Below, one piece after another: positions 8,921 to 18,200 of a DNA stretch of 64,000 nucleotides. This DNA comes from Phycisphaerae bacterium (GTDB taxonomy: Bacteria > Planctomycetota > Phycisphaerae > Phycisphaerales > SM1A02). Below the pieces are notes generated by a model, which was not told the DNA's origin, ran no database searches, and saw nothing but the letters and a program-made list of their open reading frames with translations. Made by a program: the position numbers and the translations under genes. Location of the stretch: contig PBAX01000023.1 in the NCBI GenBank assembly GCA_002716385.1, forward strand, positions 1-64,000, in the 5' to 3' direction. Position 1 is the first letter of the stretch. Every line of letters starts with the position of its first letter.

Positions 8921-10138
8921 TCAATCCCTTCCCGATGTTCCGCTACTGGGCAGCCCAGTCACGACGGAAACGTTCGATGGAACATACGGCTTCGTATTGA
9001 GCTTGACGCCGGGACGAATCTTCCCGACACCGTCCACGACGATCTCGAGGCCAGCATGAAGCGTGACCTTGGGTGGCGACTGCGTCGTGCCGTTCGTGTT
9101 CGAAGACGTGGAACCTTCACCGGACTGGCCGGATGACTGCCCGCCCGAAGAAGGCTCGGCGAGAGGGCTGACGATGGCTCTGGCACCGTCGATCTTCTTC
9201 ACAAGCTTGATCGGAACCGGCACGGCCTTTCCCCCTACGACTGCGTAGAGCATTTCATTCGTTGTCGTGTAGGCGATGGCGGCCTGCGGGACGATGAGCA
9301 CATCCGGGTAGGAACCGACCGTCTGGTTCACGTAGCCGTACAGACCGGAACGAAGCGAAAGATCATCATTCGGAATCTGTGCACGGACCTGCACGGATCG
9401 AGTGCTGTCGTTGACGAACGGGTTGATGGCCGTCACACGTCCCGAGTAGGTCCTGTCTGGATCCGCATCAGTCACCAGCTCTATGGACTGCCCCACCTCG
9501 AGCAGTGGAAGCCACATGGTGGCGAGCTCGTAGTCGACGAGCATCACGGAATCGTTCACTACCTTCACGAGTTCGTCGCCGACATTGGCGTAGGTGCCAA
9601 CATCGATCATGTGAATCGCCACTCTGCCGTCGTACGGACAACGGATCGTCAGCTTGTCGACGATAGATTGCTGCTCGGCCACCTGGGCCTTGAGTGATTC
9701 AAGGGTGAAGGCCGTCTCGGCGACCTCGGCATCACTCGCCGCCTGGGTCTCGGCCAGAATCTTCATGCGTTCCCAGATCCACTGCTGCTCATCGAGCTGC
9801 GCCTTGAGCGACTCGAGCTGAGCCTCCTGGGTCCGTCTATCGAGGGTGTAGAGGATGTCGCCTCTCTTGACCCTCTGGCCATCCTCGAAGTATCGGCCGA
9901 TCACGTTCCCCGCCACTTCCGGCGCCATCGTCGAGATCTCGATTGCACGGAGCGATCCAACCCCCGGAACCGTTCTGACAACCGTCTCCTTCTTGACCTG
10001 GGTGGACGTCACGGTGACCACCGGCTCCGGCCTCTTCTGCGTGGAATCCTCCGAACAGGCGGCGACTGAAATGGAAAGCAAGACCGCTGGAAGCAGCCTG
10101 AAGCCTGAACACGCTTGTGGTCGCCTGAAGACTCTCAT
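8921..10138 (-). CDS. RND efflux periplasmic adaptor (membrane fusion protein), predicted lipoprotein
   Basis: The 405-residue protein is an AcrA/MexA-like adaptor. Its N-terminus is a lipoprotein signal with lipobox VAAC (Cys about residue 28). The order that follows is typical: first half of the lipoyl domain (about 60-100, VPGVGSLRAIE), an alpha-helical hairpin (about 105-165, SLKAQLDEQ repeated), the second lipoyl half (TIRCPYDGRV), a beta-barrel (GQSIELVTDADPDRTYSG) and a membrane-proximal domain. A Ser/Gly/Asn-rich linker (SSGGQSSGQSGEGSTSSNTNG) near residue 345 interrupts the C-terminal domain and is not usual for the family. It lies three bases after the small lipoprotein gene and five bases before the pump, in one operon. 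Confidence 0.94.
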   Translation of the reverse strand: MRVFRRPQACSGFRLLPAVLLSISVAACSEDSTQKRPEPVVTVTSTQVKKETVVRTVPGVGSLRAIEISTMAPEVAGNVIGRYFEDGQRVKRGDILYTLDRRTQEAQLESLKAQLDEQQWIWERMKILAETQAASDAEVAETAFTLESLKAQVAEQQSIVDKLTIRCPYDGRVAIHMIDVGTYANVGDELVKVVNDSVMLVDYELATMWLPLLEVGQSIELVTDADPDRTYSGRVTAINPFVNDSTRSVQVRAQIPNDDLSLRSGLYGYVNQTVGSYPDVLIVPQAAIAYTTTNEMLYAVVGGKAVPVPIKLVKKIDGARAIVSPLAEPSSGGQSSGQSGEGSTSSNTNGTTQSPPKVTLHAGLEIVVDGVGKIRPGVKLNTKPYVPSNVSVVTGLPSSGTSGRD

Positions 10139-10141
10139 TGA

Positions 10142-10414
10142 TCAGTTCTGATCAATCCGGTCAACAGACTCATCGATCTTTTGATTGTGCGTATCGATCT
10201 GGTTGCTCAGATTGCGAAGGGCATCTGCCGTATTGTCTCGTGCACGACCGATCGCGGAGTCGGATGCGTTGCCGATATGCGTGCCGGCCGCTCCGATGTC
10301 GTCACCCGCCTGACGGATCTGCTCCCGCTCATATTCATCACAACCAGACGCCAGGGGCGCCACCGCCGTCAGGGCGGCAATGAGAATCAAATTGGATGTC
10401 GTTTTCTTCTTCAC
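10142..10414 (-). CDS. Small predicted lipoprotein at the head of the RND operon
   Basis: The 90-residue product has a lipoprotein signal (APLASGC, lipidated Cys about residue 25). The mature part is short, hydrophilic and helical, with heptad-like spacing (RQAGDDIGAAGTHIG, then ALRNLSNQIDTHNQKIDESVDRI), suggesting a coiled coil like Lpp-type proteins. The start codon is GTG, supported by GGAG six bases upstream. It is three bases from the adaptor gene and so is probably the first gene of the operon with adaptor, pump and yjbQ. It may help hold the pump to the envelope, but this is inference only; no family is recognised. Confidence 0.75.
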   Translation of the reverse strand: MKKKTTSNLILIAALTAVAPLASGCDEYEREQIRQAGDDIGAAGTHIGNASDSAIGRARDNTADALRNLSNQIDTHNQKIDESVDRIDQN

Positions 10415-10528
10415 ATTGCACTCCAGTGGATCGAGCTGTCAGATGGTGATCATCGACCCCGGATGGGTCCCTCGTCAAGGCTGGATCAATGGCCAAATCC
10501 AGTATGCAGGCATCAATTTGCAGGAAGA

Positions 10529-10559
10529 CCCCGGCCCCCGGCAGAACCGGGGGTCGGGG
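10529..10559. repeat. GC-rich 13-bp inverted repeat (hairpin)
   Basis: The arms CCCCGGCCCCCGG (10529-10541) and CCGGGGGTCGGGG (10547-10559) pair over 13 positions with one G-T pair and a five-base loop (CAGAA). No T-run follows on either strand, so it is not a standard intrinsic terminator. It lies in the gap upstream of the RND operon. Confidence 0.7.
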
Positions 10560-10731
10560 CCGACATAACGGGCTCCAGTCATTGGGATCCGATTTGTTCA
10601 GACAGGCTCGGAATCATGCCTTCGATGGAGAGAGATGGAACTCGGAAAGGGAAGAAACAGAAGAGATGAAACAGGAGAAACGAGCCGTGAGGTGCTCGAT
10701 GCCAGCAAGAATTGTTGCTGACATAAGAGAT

Positions 10732-10775
10732 CTGCCCTTTGCCGGCATTTCTGTCAGCAAAGGGCAGAATTTTTT
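10732..10775 (+). terminator. Intrinsic terminator without a recognised upstream gene
   Basis: Arms CTGCCCTTTGC (10732-10742) and GCAAAGGGCAG (10757-10767) pair perfectly over 11 bp around a 14-base loop and are followed by AATTTTTT. The T-run is only on the plus strand. No plus-strand gene ends nearby, so it may end an unannotated RNA. The converging minus-strand lipoprotein gene at 10854 reads into the same hairpin without a T-tract. Confidence 0.75.
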
Positions 10776-10853
10776 CAAATCCGGTTCTGAAGACCTGAAA
10801 ACCCGCTTGGAGCTCAAGTGAAGCGCTGTATCGGGTCCTCAGGCAGTATCCGG

Positions 10854-11075
10854 CTACTTGTCCTTCTTGTCAGGAGGTGTGGAAAGAACGGCAGCCTTCT
10901 GGCCCTCGGCAGCATCTTCGACAGTCGCTGTACCAGACTGGCTGACACCACCCTCTGTGATGGTGATCTGAGCTCCGCCATCCTTCGATGCATCGGCATC
11001 GCCTGAAGCACCCTTCTTTTCACAACCGAAACCAAATACGCAAAGACTCAAGACGACGGCACAGCGAATCCACAT
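10854..11075 (-). CDS. Very small predicted lipoprotein
   Basis: The 73-residue product has a lipoprotein signal (MWIRCAVVLSLCVFGFGC, lipobox FGFGC) and a short, low-complexity hydrophilic mature part rich in Gly, Lys, Asp and Ala, ending KKDK. The frame opens 15 bases earlier at an ATG, but that ATG is followed at once by AGGAGA, which lies seven bases before the ATG at 11075. The second ATG is therefore the start and the first overlaps the ribosome site. The mature region resembles spacers of planctomycete lipoproteins; no domain is recognised. It sits 107 bases downstream of the DUF2231-cytochrome gene on the same strand. Confidence 0.7.
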   Translation of the reverse strand: MWIRCAVVLSLCVFGFGCEKKGASGDADASKDGGAQITITEGGVSQSGTATVEDAAEGQKAAVLSTPPDKKDK

Positions 11076-11182
11076 GACAGATCTCCTCATTGAACCCGCC
11101 CTGCTTTCGGCCGGACGAGTGGTTTACGAATCATTCGAGGAGCATCATGACGAAGCCCCTCTCATGCGTCAAGAAGGCGGCC

Positions 11183-12733
11183 CTAAGACCCTGCAGACGT
11201 GCTTTCATGATCAACGCTTGCATTGCCAGCGTCGCTTGTATGGCCGGTCGACTCTGCCCCGTCGACCACCTGAAGCATTGGACGCACAGAACGCAGACGA
11301 TTGAGACCCTCGCTCGTGACGTGAGTATCCCAGAGATAGACGGCTTTCAAGGAACTCAGCTGTTCGAGTGTTTGCAGACATCCATCACCAACCTGTGTTC
11401 CAAAGAGATTCAGAACCTCGAGGTTTCGCAGATCTCCAAGGGAAGCGACACCCTGATCGGTGATCCTGGTCCGATCAAGCCTGAGACGGCGAAGCGCCGT
11501 CAATCTGGCAACTGTTTGTCGTACTCCCTGATCGGTGATCGCCGTATCACCCAGATTCAACCAAACAATTGTTTCCTTCATGTCATCCAGAATCTTGATC
11601 CGAGCATCATCGACCGGTGGCCTTATCAAGGACAAGTTCACATCCAGCCATAAACTGCCCTTGCTGATTGGCGCAACGAATCCCCCCATCATCTCGATGG
11701 CCGACATGGCCTGTCTCTGTCGCGATGCATCAAAGGTTGAAGGCTCAAGATCATTGATGGAGGACGCTGGATTGCTGGTCATTGCTGATGATTCACCTGT
11801 ATGCCGCACCGGCGACTGACTGCTCGCCTTGGCCGCCTCATCGGGGCCGGGCGATCCTTCACGTATCCACTGGGCAATAATCTGGACCTGTTCTTCAGAC
11901 AGCCTGTCGCCCATGGGCGGCATGGCGTCTGGATCCGTCTCCGGAAGCACGATCCGGTGAATGAGGATGCTCTTCATCGGACTCGCCTGGTCGATCAGAT
12001 CCAGATGAGCTCGAAAAGCGTCGTATGGAACCAGTTGAAGACCGCCTTTCTGCGACTCCGGACCATGGCAATCGCCGCACTCGGATGCGAATACAGGCTC
12101 TATCTGATCGGTCCAGCGGATGGCAGCCGCCGCCACGGCGGGCGCTTCGACTGGCCTCGAGGTTTCCTCGGTGAGATCCCCCTGACCTTCGATCTCGGGA
12201 TCAGCAGGTTGCGGGATCGGCCTGTCCTTCGTGCGGAGTACGGAGAACAGGTAATCCCGGCCCCACTTCATTTCCGCCCCGAAGTGGCCTACCACACAGA
12301 CGAGAACGGCCGAGGACCAGAGGCCATAGCGATAGGCATTGAAAGCCCAACGGCGGCCTGAAAGCCTTTCCAGCAGCCAGATCAAGCAGACAAGCATGGA
12401 TAGGACAGCCAGCACGACGCCTGTCCAGCGATGCCATTCAAGCAGGTCCGCCTTGACCGGATTGGCTGCTATCCCCTCATACTCCGCCATTTCCCATCCG
12501 GTCCAGGTCGCCAAGACGGCGAACACCATGCCGACCCAGAGACAGAACGAGGCGATCACATGCGGGCGAGCCTCTTTTCGCCAACTCAACACCAGTTCGA
12601 CGAATCCCGCCGCAATCAGCATGGCGATGGGAAAATGCAGAAGAACGGGATGAAGCCGGCCGAAGAAACGCCACCAGAGAGATGCGTCATAACCACTTGC
12701 AATCAGGTGTAGTTCCAGAAAACCTTCGAGCAT
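11183..12733 (-). CDS. Membrane protein: DUF2231, Planctomycete-type cytochrome c and leucine-rich repeats
   Basis: The 516-residue protein joins three parts. Residues about 20-155 contain four membrane helices of the DUF2231 type (RLHPVLLHFPIAMLIAA, WTGWEMAEYEG). Residues about 205-290 are a Planctomycete cytochrome c domain (PSCyt1) with one heme site C219-G-D-C222-H223 and the later phrase MPPMGDRLSEEQ containing the likely Met ligand. Residues about 385-480 are leucine-rich repeats of the 24-residue type (TAITDQGVRQTV, TRITDQGVASLG, TQVGDGCLQTLE, THVTSEGLNRLR). The heme and repeats should face the periplasm. A TTG 27 bases upstream would extend the frame; the ATG is chosen, though neither has a clear ribosome site. 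The combination occurs in planctomycetes and verrucomicrobia; a redox role is expected but unproven. Confidence 0.88.
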   Translation of the reverse strand: MLEGFLELHLIASGYDASLWWRFFGRLHPVLLHFPIAMLIAAGFVELVLSWRKEARPHVIASFCLWVGMVFAVLATWTGWEMAEYEGIAANPVKADLLEWHRWTGVVLAVLSMLVCLIWLLERLSGRRWAFNAYRYGLWSSAVLVCVVGHFGAEMKWGRDYLFSVLRTKDRPIPQPADPEIEGQGDLTEETSRPVEAPAVAAAAIRWTDQIEPVFASECGDCHGPESQKGGLQLVPYDAFRAHLDLIDQASPMKSILIHRIVLPETDPDAMPPMGDRLSEEQVQIIAQWIREGSPGPDEAAKASSQSPVRHTGESSAMTSNPASSINDLEPSTFDASRQRQAMSAIEMMGGFVAPISKGSLWLDVNLSLIRPPVDDARIKILDDMKETIVWLNLGDTAITDQGVRQTVARLTALRRLRLDRTRITDQGVASLGDLRNLEVLNLFGTQVGDGCLQTLEQLSSLKAVYLWDTHVTSEGLNRLRSVRPMLQVVDGAESTGHTSDAGNASVDHESTSAGS

Positions 12734-13035
12734 GATTTGACTATATCTGCTGTCTTGCAATTGATGGTCGATCAGACCTTGAGAGGCCTTGAGAGATGCA
12801 AATTAAGACCAATTCTCAAATACGCCAGACCCGCTCAGCACACCCCTGCGTATGTATTAGGAGTGCCAAATCGACCTCCCGCACTGGTCTGAAGCTGGAA
12901 TACTCAGGATCAGCTTGCCCATGTTTCGGAGGGTGGTAGGCTCAACTCATCGGGTCGTTCCCGATGCTCCGTCGCGGGAGTTCGTGATTCTGGTTCTGGC
13001 AGAGGATTCTGCCAACAGATAGGGAAAATGCCAAG

Positions 13036-14967
13036 ATGCGATTCGGCTTGATTCGCCAAGGCATACAAGCACTGGTGTTCATTTTGGCATCCGCCCTAGT
13101 GGCAGATGCCAAACTGTCCGCTGATGTGATCATGACGGCCCCGGCAGGCCAGACTGTCCCTGCGCACACGGATTCCGGCGACATCGTGAATAGCAGCGGG
13201 ATCGAACGATCGGTCTACATGGATGTCATCCATGAACCAACCGCCAGCTGGATGCGATTGTCCTTGACAGGCACGCATCTCGAGGGCGAAAGCTACCTCA
13301 GAATCCAATCCCTGCTGGACGGCGAAATCCAGTATCTAGGCACTCGGGAACTCCAGCTCTGGAAACGAACCTCCGCGTACTTCAACGGCAGTTCTCTGAT
13401 CGTCGAGATCATCGCCTCCCCGGGAACCTCCAACCGTCTGGTCATCAATGAAATCCAATGGGACGACACTCGTCAGGGAGGCGACCCGTACTGCGGCTAC
13501 TGCGGCGATGATGATCGGGTTCAGGTCATTGACAACTCGATATGCAGGATTCTGGGTGGCACATACTCCTGCACAGGGGTGATCGTCGACTCGGAAAGCC
13601 ACATGATCACGGCAGGTCACTGCATGCTTGACGGAACCGCCCTTGTCTGCGAATTCGATGTCCCAAACTCGAATTTCGACTGCACCATGAACCACCCACC
13701 CATCGCCGACCAGTTTCCGGTCACCGGATGGATCTGCTCCGCCGTCGGACCCGGAGAGGACTGGGCCGCCGTGACGATCGGCCCCAACTCCAACGGTGAA
13801 CTTCCCTACGACCGTTATGGCGAGAGTCAGCAACTGGCCACCAATATTGGTTCGGTGGGAAGTCCCATTGATGCCACCGGTTACGGCACTGATTACGATC
13901 AGTGCTTGCTCAGCAATACCCTCCAGCAGAGCGAAGGAACCATCATTGATGTCAAGGACCGATCATTCACCTTCAATGCGGATGTGACCTATGGGAGCTC
14001 CGGCTCACCCATCAAGCAGAATTCCGGAAACCGGGTGATCGGCATCGCCACTCACTGCCCATGCCCAAACGTGGCGACACGAATCGACCATCCCGATTTC
14101 GTGGCGGCCCGCGACATGCTTTTCAACGGCATCCTCGGCGACAACTGTCAGACGGCCATGTTCGCCACCGTTGGAGGCAACTCATTCACGACCGTCGGCG
14201 CGCTCGATTCGGAATTCGGCGAGCCTGACGACAGCATGTGCGAGGACACCTATCTGGACTGGGAGAACAGTCCGGACATCTGGTTCTCCTGGCAACCTCC
14301 ATCAAGCGGAACGGTCTCCATAAACACCTGCGACACGGATTCCTACGACACTTCTCTCGTTGCCTACGAGGGGCTGGACTGTTCATCACTTGTACAGGTC
14401 GCCTGCAACGGGGATGCGGAAACCGAAGATGATTGCCAGAATTACTCGTCCGCCATAGACGATATCCCCGTAACCGCATTGAGCACCTACTACTTCCGCG
14501 TCGGCGGTTGGCAAGGGGCCACCGGGCCCGGCACGCTTTGGATCGAACATTCCCCTGCCCCCGCGACGGGCGCGTGCTGCATCGGAGAGTCCTGCCTCGA
14601 ACTGTTTGATTCGGAATGCTCGGATGCCCAGGGCGACTATCAGGGCTCCGGAACGACTTGCACTGATGTCGCCTGCAACCTACCGCTGCCCACCGGCGCA
14701 TGCTGTTTGAACGACAGTTGCCAGGAAGTTCTGGAGCCGGACTGCATCGGCGAGTATCAGGGTGATTGGATCGCCTGCGAGGACATCGTCTGCACCGTGC
14801 CCTGCGAAGGCGATTTCGATGGGGATGGCGGCGTCGATGTGGACGACCTGCTGACGATCATCGCCAACTACTCCCAGCCAGGCACCCCCTACGATCTGGA
14901 TGGCGACGGGGTGGTCGATGTCGATGATCTGCTGGAACTGATCTCGGCCTTCGGCCCCTGCGAGTGA
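13036..14967 (+). CDS. Secreted trypsin-fold serine protease with GACC repeats and dockerin-like tail
   Basis: The 643-residue protein has a signal peptide (cleavage near VADA, residue 25) and a chymotrypsin-fold protease domain at about 160-365. The catalytic triad is visible: H195 in ITAGHC, D242 in EDWAAV and S322 in GSSGSP. Then come a cysteine-bearing beta-domain (about 370-505, with SEFGEPDDS and FRVGGWQGATG), two GACC repeats (TGACCIGESC and TGACCLNDSC), and two calcium loops (DFDGDGGVDVDDLL, DLDGDGVVDVDDLL) ending FGPCE. The layout matches the next gene, its paralog. It is the first gene after a 300-bp divergent gap. Likely a secreted endopeptidase of the glutamyl endopeptidase-like type; specificity unknown. 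Confidence 0.9.
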   Translation: MRFGLIRQGIQALVFILASALVADAKLSADVIMTAPAGQTVPAHTDSGDIVNSSGIERSVYMDVIHEPTASWMRLSLTGTHLEGESYLRIQSLLDGEIQYLGTRELQLWKRTSAYFNGSSLIVEIIASPGTSNRLVINEIQWDDTRQGGDPYCGYCGDDDRVQVIDNSICRILGGTYSCTGVIVDSESHMITAGHCMLDGTALVCEFDVPNSNFDCTMNHPPIADQFPVTGWICSAVGPGEDWAAVTIGPNSNGELPYDRYGESQQLATNIGSVGSPIDATGYGTDYDQCLLSNTLQQSEGTIIDVKDRSFTFNADVTYGSSGSPIKQNSGNRVIGIATHCPCPNVATRIDHPDFVAARDMLFNGILGDNCQTAMFATVGGNSFTTVGALDSEFGEPDDSMCEDTYLDWENSPDIWFSWQPPSSGTVSINTCDTDSYDTSLVAYEGLDCSSLVQVACNGDAETEDDCQNYSSAIDDIPVTALSTYYFRVGGWQGATGPGTLWIEHSPAPATGACCIGESCLELFDSECSDAQGDYQGSGTTCTDVACNLPLPTGACCLNDSCQEVLEPDCIGEYQGDWIACEDIVCTVPCEGDFDGDGGVDVDDLLTIIANYSQPGTPYDLDGDGVVDVDDLLELISAFGPCE

Positions 14968-15206
14968 AAATAGAGCATCTTTCAGGCACTCCGACCCCCT
15001 TCACGACCATTTCAACTGCCTCCAGAACCCTATATTCCCCAGCAAGGGGTTTTATGACCGCTTAAATGGCTTTTCGAGGAACATGAGATGTTGTGCTTGC
15101 GGACAGTCTTGGTAGAGTCACTATTAGTGCGGGAGTCTTTTTGGCCCTAAGAAAGCCCATTAGTCTTCTGTTCATAACAACTTGAACGTGCAACAGGAGA
15201 GAGAGT

Positions 15207-18200
15207 ATGCACCTGCTTAATTGCCAGAAGGTCTTGGCCGTACTTGGTATAGCCACGACGGCATTGGCTTCCACAACCCTTGCTCAGGACATCGTTCCAG
15301 CATTGGGTCAGAAAGCCCCAGCACTTGAGGGAACCACCCTCGACTACCCCACCGGCCAATATCGCGACTACGCACTATTCAGCGGTCGAAGCATCAACAC
15401 CTCGGCAAAGCCCAAGGTCGTCTGGCAGGAAACCATTCGCACCAGCAACGTCGCCTGGATGCGACTCTACTTCGGGGAGACCTACCTTGAAGAAGGCAGC
15501 TTCATTCGAGTGACCTCGCTTCTCGATGGTGGCGTTCAGGAACTGGACGCGGACATGCTCGCGGTCTGGGGCAACACGACCGCCTACTTCAATGGCGATG
15601 CCGTCAAGATCGAACTGGTGGCAGCCCCCTTCTCAGTCGACAACGAAATCTCCATACAGCAATATGCCTACGAGACTGGCCGAGCCGATCGCGGCGAAGG
15701 CAACTGCGGCATCTGTGGCCCGGATGATCGCGCCCCGTCAAGCGACAACAACTTCGCACGGCTCATGCCGGTTGGCTGCAGCGCCACCCTCTACAACGAA
15801 GAGAGCTGCATGGTCACTGCAGGACACTGCCTCGGGCAGAGCAACTCCGTTGTTCAATTCAACGTTCCGGATTCCAATTCGGACGGCTCGACCAACAACC
15901 CTGATCCAAGCGATCAGTTCCCCGTGCTTGCAGAGTCCGGGCTGTTCGTGGGCGTTGGCGCCGACTATGGCGCACTGAAGATCGGCACCAATGCCAATGG
16001 TCAGATCCCATACGATGTCTACAACACCTTCATCCCACTGGCTTCTACGGTTCCGACATCCGGAAACATGAGCATGAACGGCTACGGAATCGATGACGGA
16101 CAGCCGAATCGATCTCAGACCCAGCAAGGACACAACGGTCCAATCATCTCGGTTGACGGATCTGCGATCTCATATGACATCGACGTCACCTTCGGAAACT
16201 CCGGCTCATCATTGATCGCCAATGGTGAAATCGTCGGCGTTGTCACCCACTGCAGCGGTTCCTGCGAGAACTACGGAACACGCATCGATATTGCAGGCTT
16301 TCTCGATGCACGCGAGATCGCCTGTCTTGGCGCCGAACCTCCCGGCGGCTGCCAGCCAGGTGAGATCGAGGACTGCTTCGGAAACTGCGCCCCTGCCAAC
16401 TGGGTTGGCGATGGCTACTGCGACGACGGCAGCTATTCCTACAACGGAACTCCCATCTACTTCAACTGTCCAGAATTTGACTGCGATGGTGGCGACTGCG
16501 ACCCGAACAGCGAACCATGCCAGGGCTCGGGTGATCCTACCGGCGCCTGCTGCTTCGGCAGTGATTGTGCCGACAACACCACCCTGTCCGATTGCGCCAA
16601 TGGCGGCGGCTACTATCAGGGCGACGACAGCAGCTGCGACAGCGATCCATGCAGTGTCCCATTCGGCGCCTGCTGCTTCGGGAACGACTGCGTCGACAGC
16701 ACCCAGGCAGGTTGCGACCTTGATGGCGGTGTCTATCAGGGCAACGGCACCAGCTGCAACAGCAACCCATGTGGTGGCTCGGGTGGAGAAGGCGACACGA
16801 GCTGTGACGCCGTCACGGCGGTCGTTGGCACCAATCCTTTCGATACCACTGGCAACACCGATAGTGGATTCGGTGAACCAGACGACTCCCAGTGCTCGGG
16901 CACCTACCTCGATTGGCAGGGAAGTGCGGACCACTGGTTCGTATGGGTCGCCCCGGGCGACGGCCAGGCAACCTTCAGCACCTGCGATGCATCATCATTC
17001 GATACGTCGATGGTTCTCTATGACGGTGCCGACTGCAACACCACCGTTCAGGTGGCCTGCAACGGCGATGCCTCCGGCACCGACGGCTGTCAGGACTACT
17101 ATTCGGAGATCAGCTACGAGGTGACCAGCGGCCGAACCTACTTCATCCGTCTCGGCGGATGGCAGGGAGCCACTGGTGCCGGAACGCTCACGATTGATGG
17201 TGAGTTCGGCGGCGATCCGGTCGGCGCCTGCTGCGTCGATACGAGCTGCTCGCTTCAGACTCAGGCTGACTGCGGAAGCCTTGGCGGGGACTACCTCGGC
17301 AATGGAACCAACTGCAGCAACAATCCATGTGAGCCTGTTGAACCAACGGGTGCCTGCTGTGTCGGCAACAACTGCTTCGTCGGCACCGCCGATGACTGCA
17401 ACTCAGGCGGTGGTGACTATCAGGGTGACGACACGGCCTGTGCCGACGTCGACTGTGGTGGCAGCGATCCAGTCGGCGCCTGCTGTGTCGGCAACTCATG
17501 CACCGAAGTCACGGCTGCTGATTGCGGCAACGCTGGTGGCGACTACCAGGGTGACAACACGGCCTGTGCCGATGTCAACTGTGGTGGCGGCGATGGCGAT
17601 TTCGCGATCAATCATGCCATCATCGGCAAGAACCTGATCTCGGGCAACGAGTTCAGCTACACCGTCGATGTGTACATGTCGGTACCAGAAGGCCATCGCG
17701 TGGATGCGGTAGCCGGCACGCCTGAGCAGAACAAGATGATCACCTGCTCGGGTGACTTCTATCAGAACCCCAATGGCGGCCCGACCTCAGGCGACATCAA
17801 CCCGAACTTCTACGAGTTCGACGCTGATCTCGAATGGGACAGCCGGGTCACCATCGGCTGCATCGACAGTACCGGTAATCCGTATCCGGAGAACAATCTC
17901 CAGAACATCGGAATCGACTGGACCAACTTCGAGAATGGTGACGACCTGGGTGCCACGGACAATGGCATCTGGTTCCATCTTCCAACCGATCCGGCTGGCG
18001 AAGCAATGATGTACACCAACAATGACTGCGTTCAGGAGCAGGGTGTGCTTCTTGCGAGACTGACCGTTCTCGGGCAGGACTCAGAAGTTGGATTCGCCGC
18101 TCTGGTACAGGGCCGCGACTCTGGCGACGTCGTGTTCCAGGAGGAAGTCGAGACTTACTTCGGCTACAGCTCCATGGAAGACTGCAATGGCAACTTCGTC

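Larger units (their letters stand above)
10415..10853. other. Gene-poor stretch with two hairpins
   Basis: No convincing coding region is seen in these 439 bases: the open frames present have no ribosome site and no protein-like composition. The stretch should contain the promoter of the RND operon close to 10415-10500. It also holds a very GC-rich hairpin at 10529-10559 and a textbook intrinsic terminator on the plus strand at 10732-10775, which has no plus-strand gene in front of it. A small plus-strand RNA ending at that terminator is possible. Confidence 0.6.

Noticed and set aside
8337-9059. A 240-residue plus-strand frame opposite the RND pump and adaptor genes
   Set aside because: Arg/Asp-rich product with no domain, entirely antisense to well-supported genes.
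10489-10821. A 110-residue plus-strand frame in the gene-poor stretch
   Set aside because: It runs through the terminator hairpin, has no ribosome site and no protein-like pattern.
15091-15118. Promoter-like TTGTGC and TAGAGT before the large protease gene
   Set aside because: Both boxes are poor matches and several equally weak pairs exist in this gap.
16537-17580. Repeated DNA in the large protease gene considered as a CRISPR-like or tandem array
   Set aside because: The repeats are in frame, of uneven length and encode GACC cysteine repeats, so they are protein repeats.
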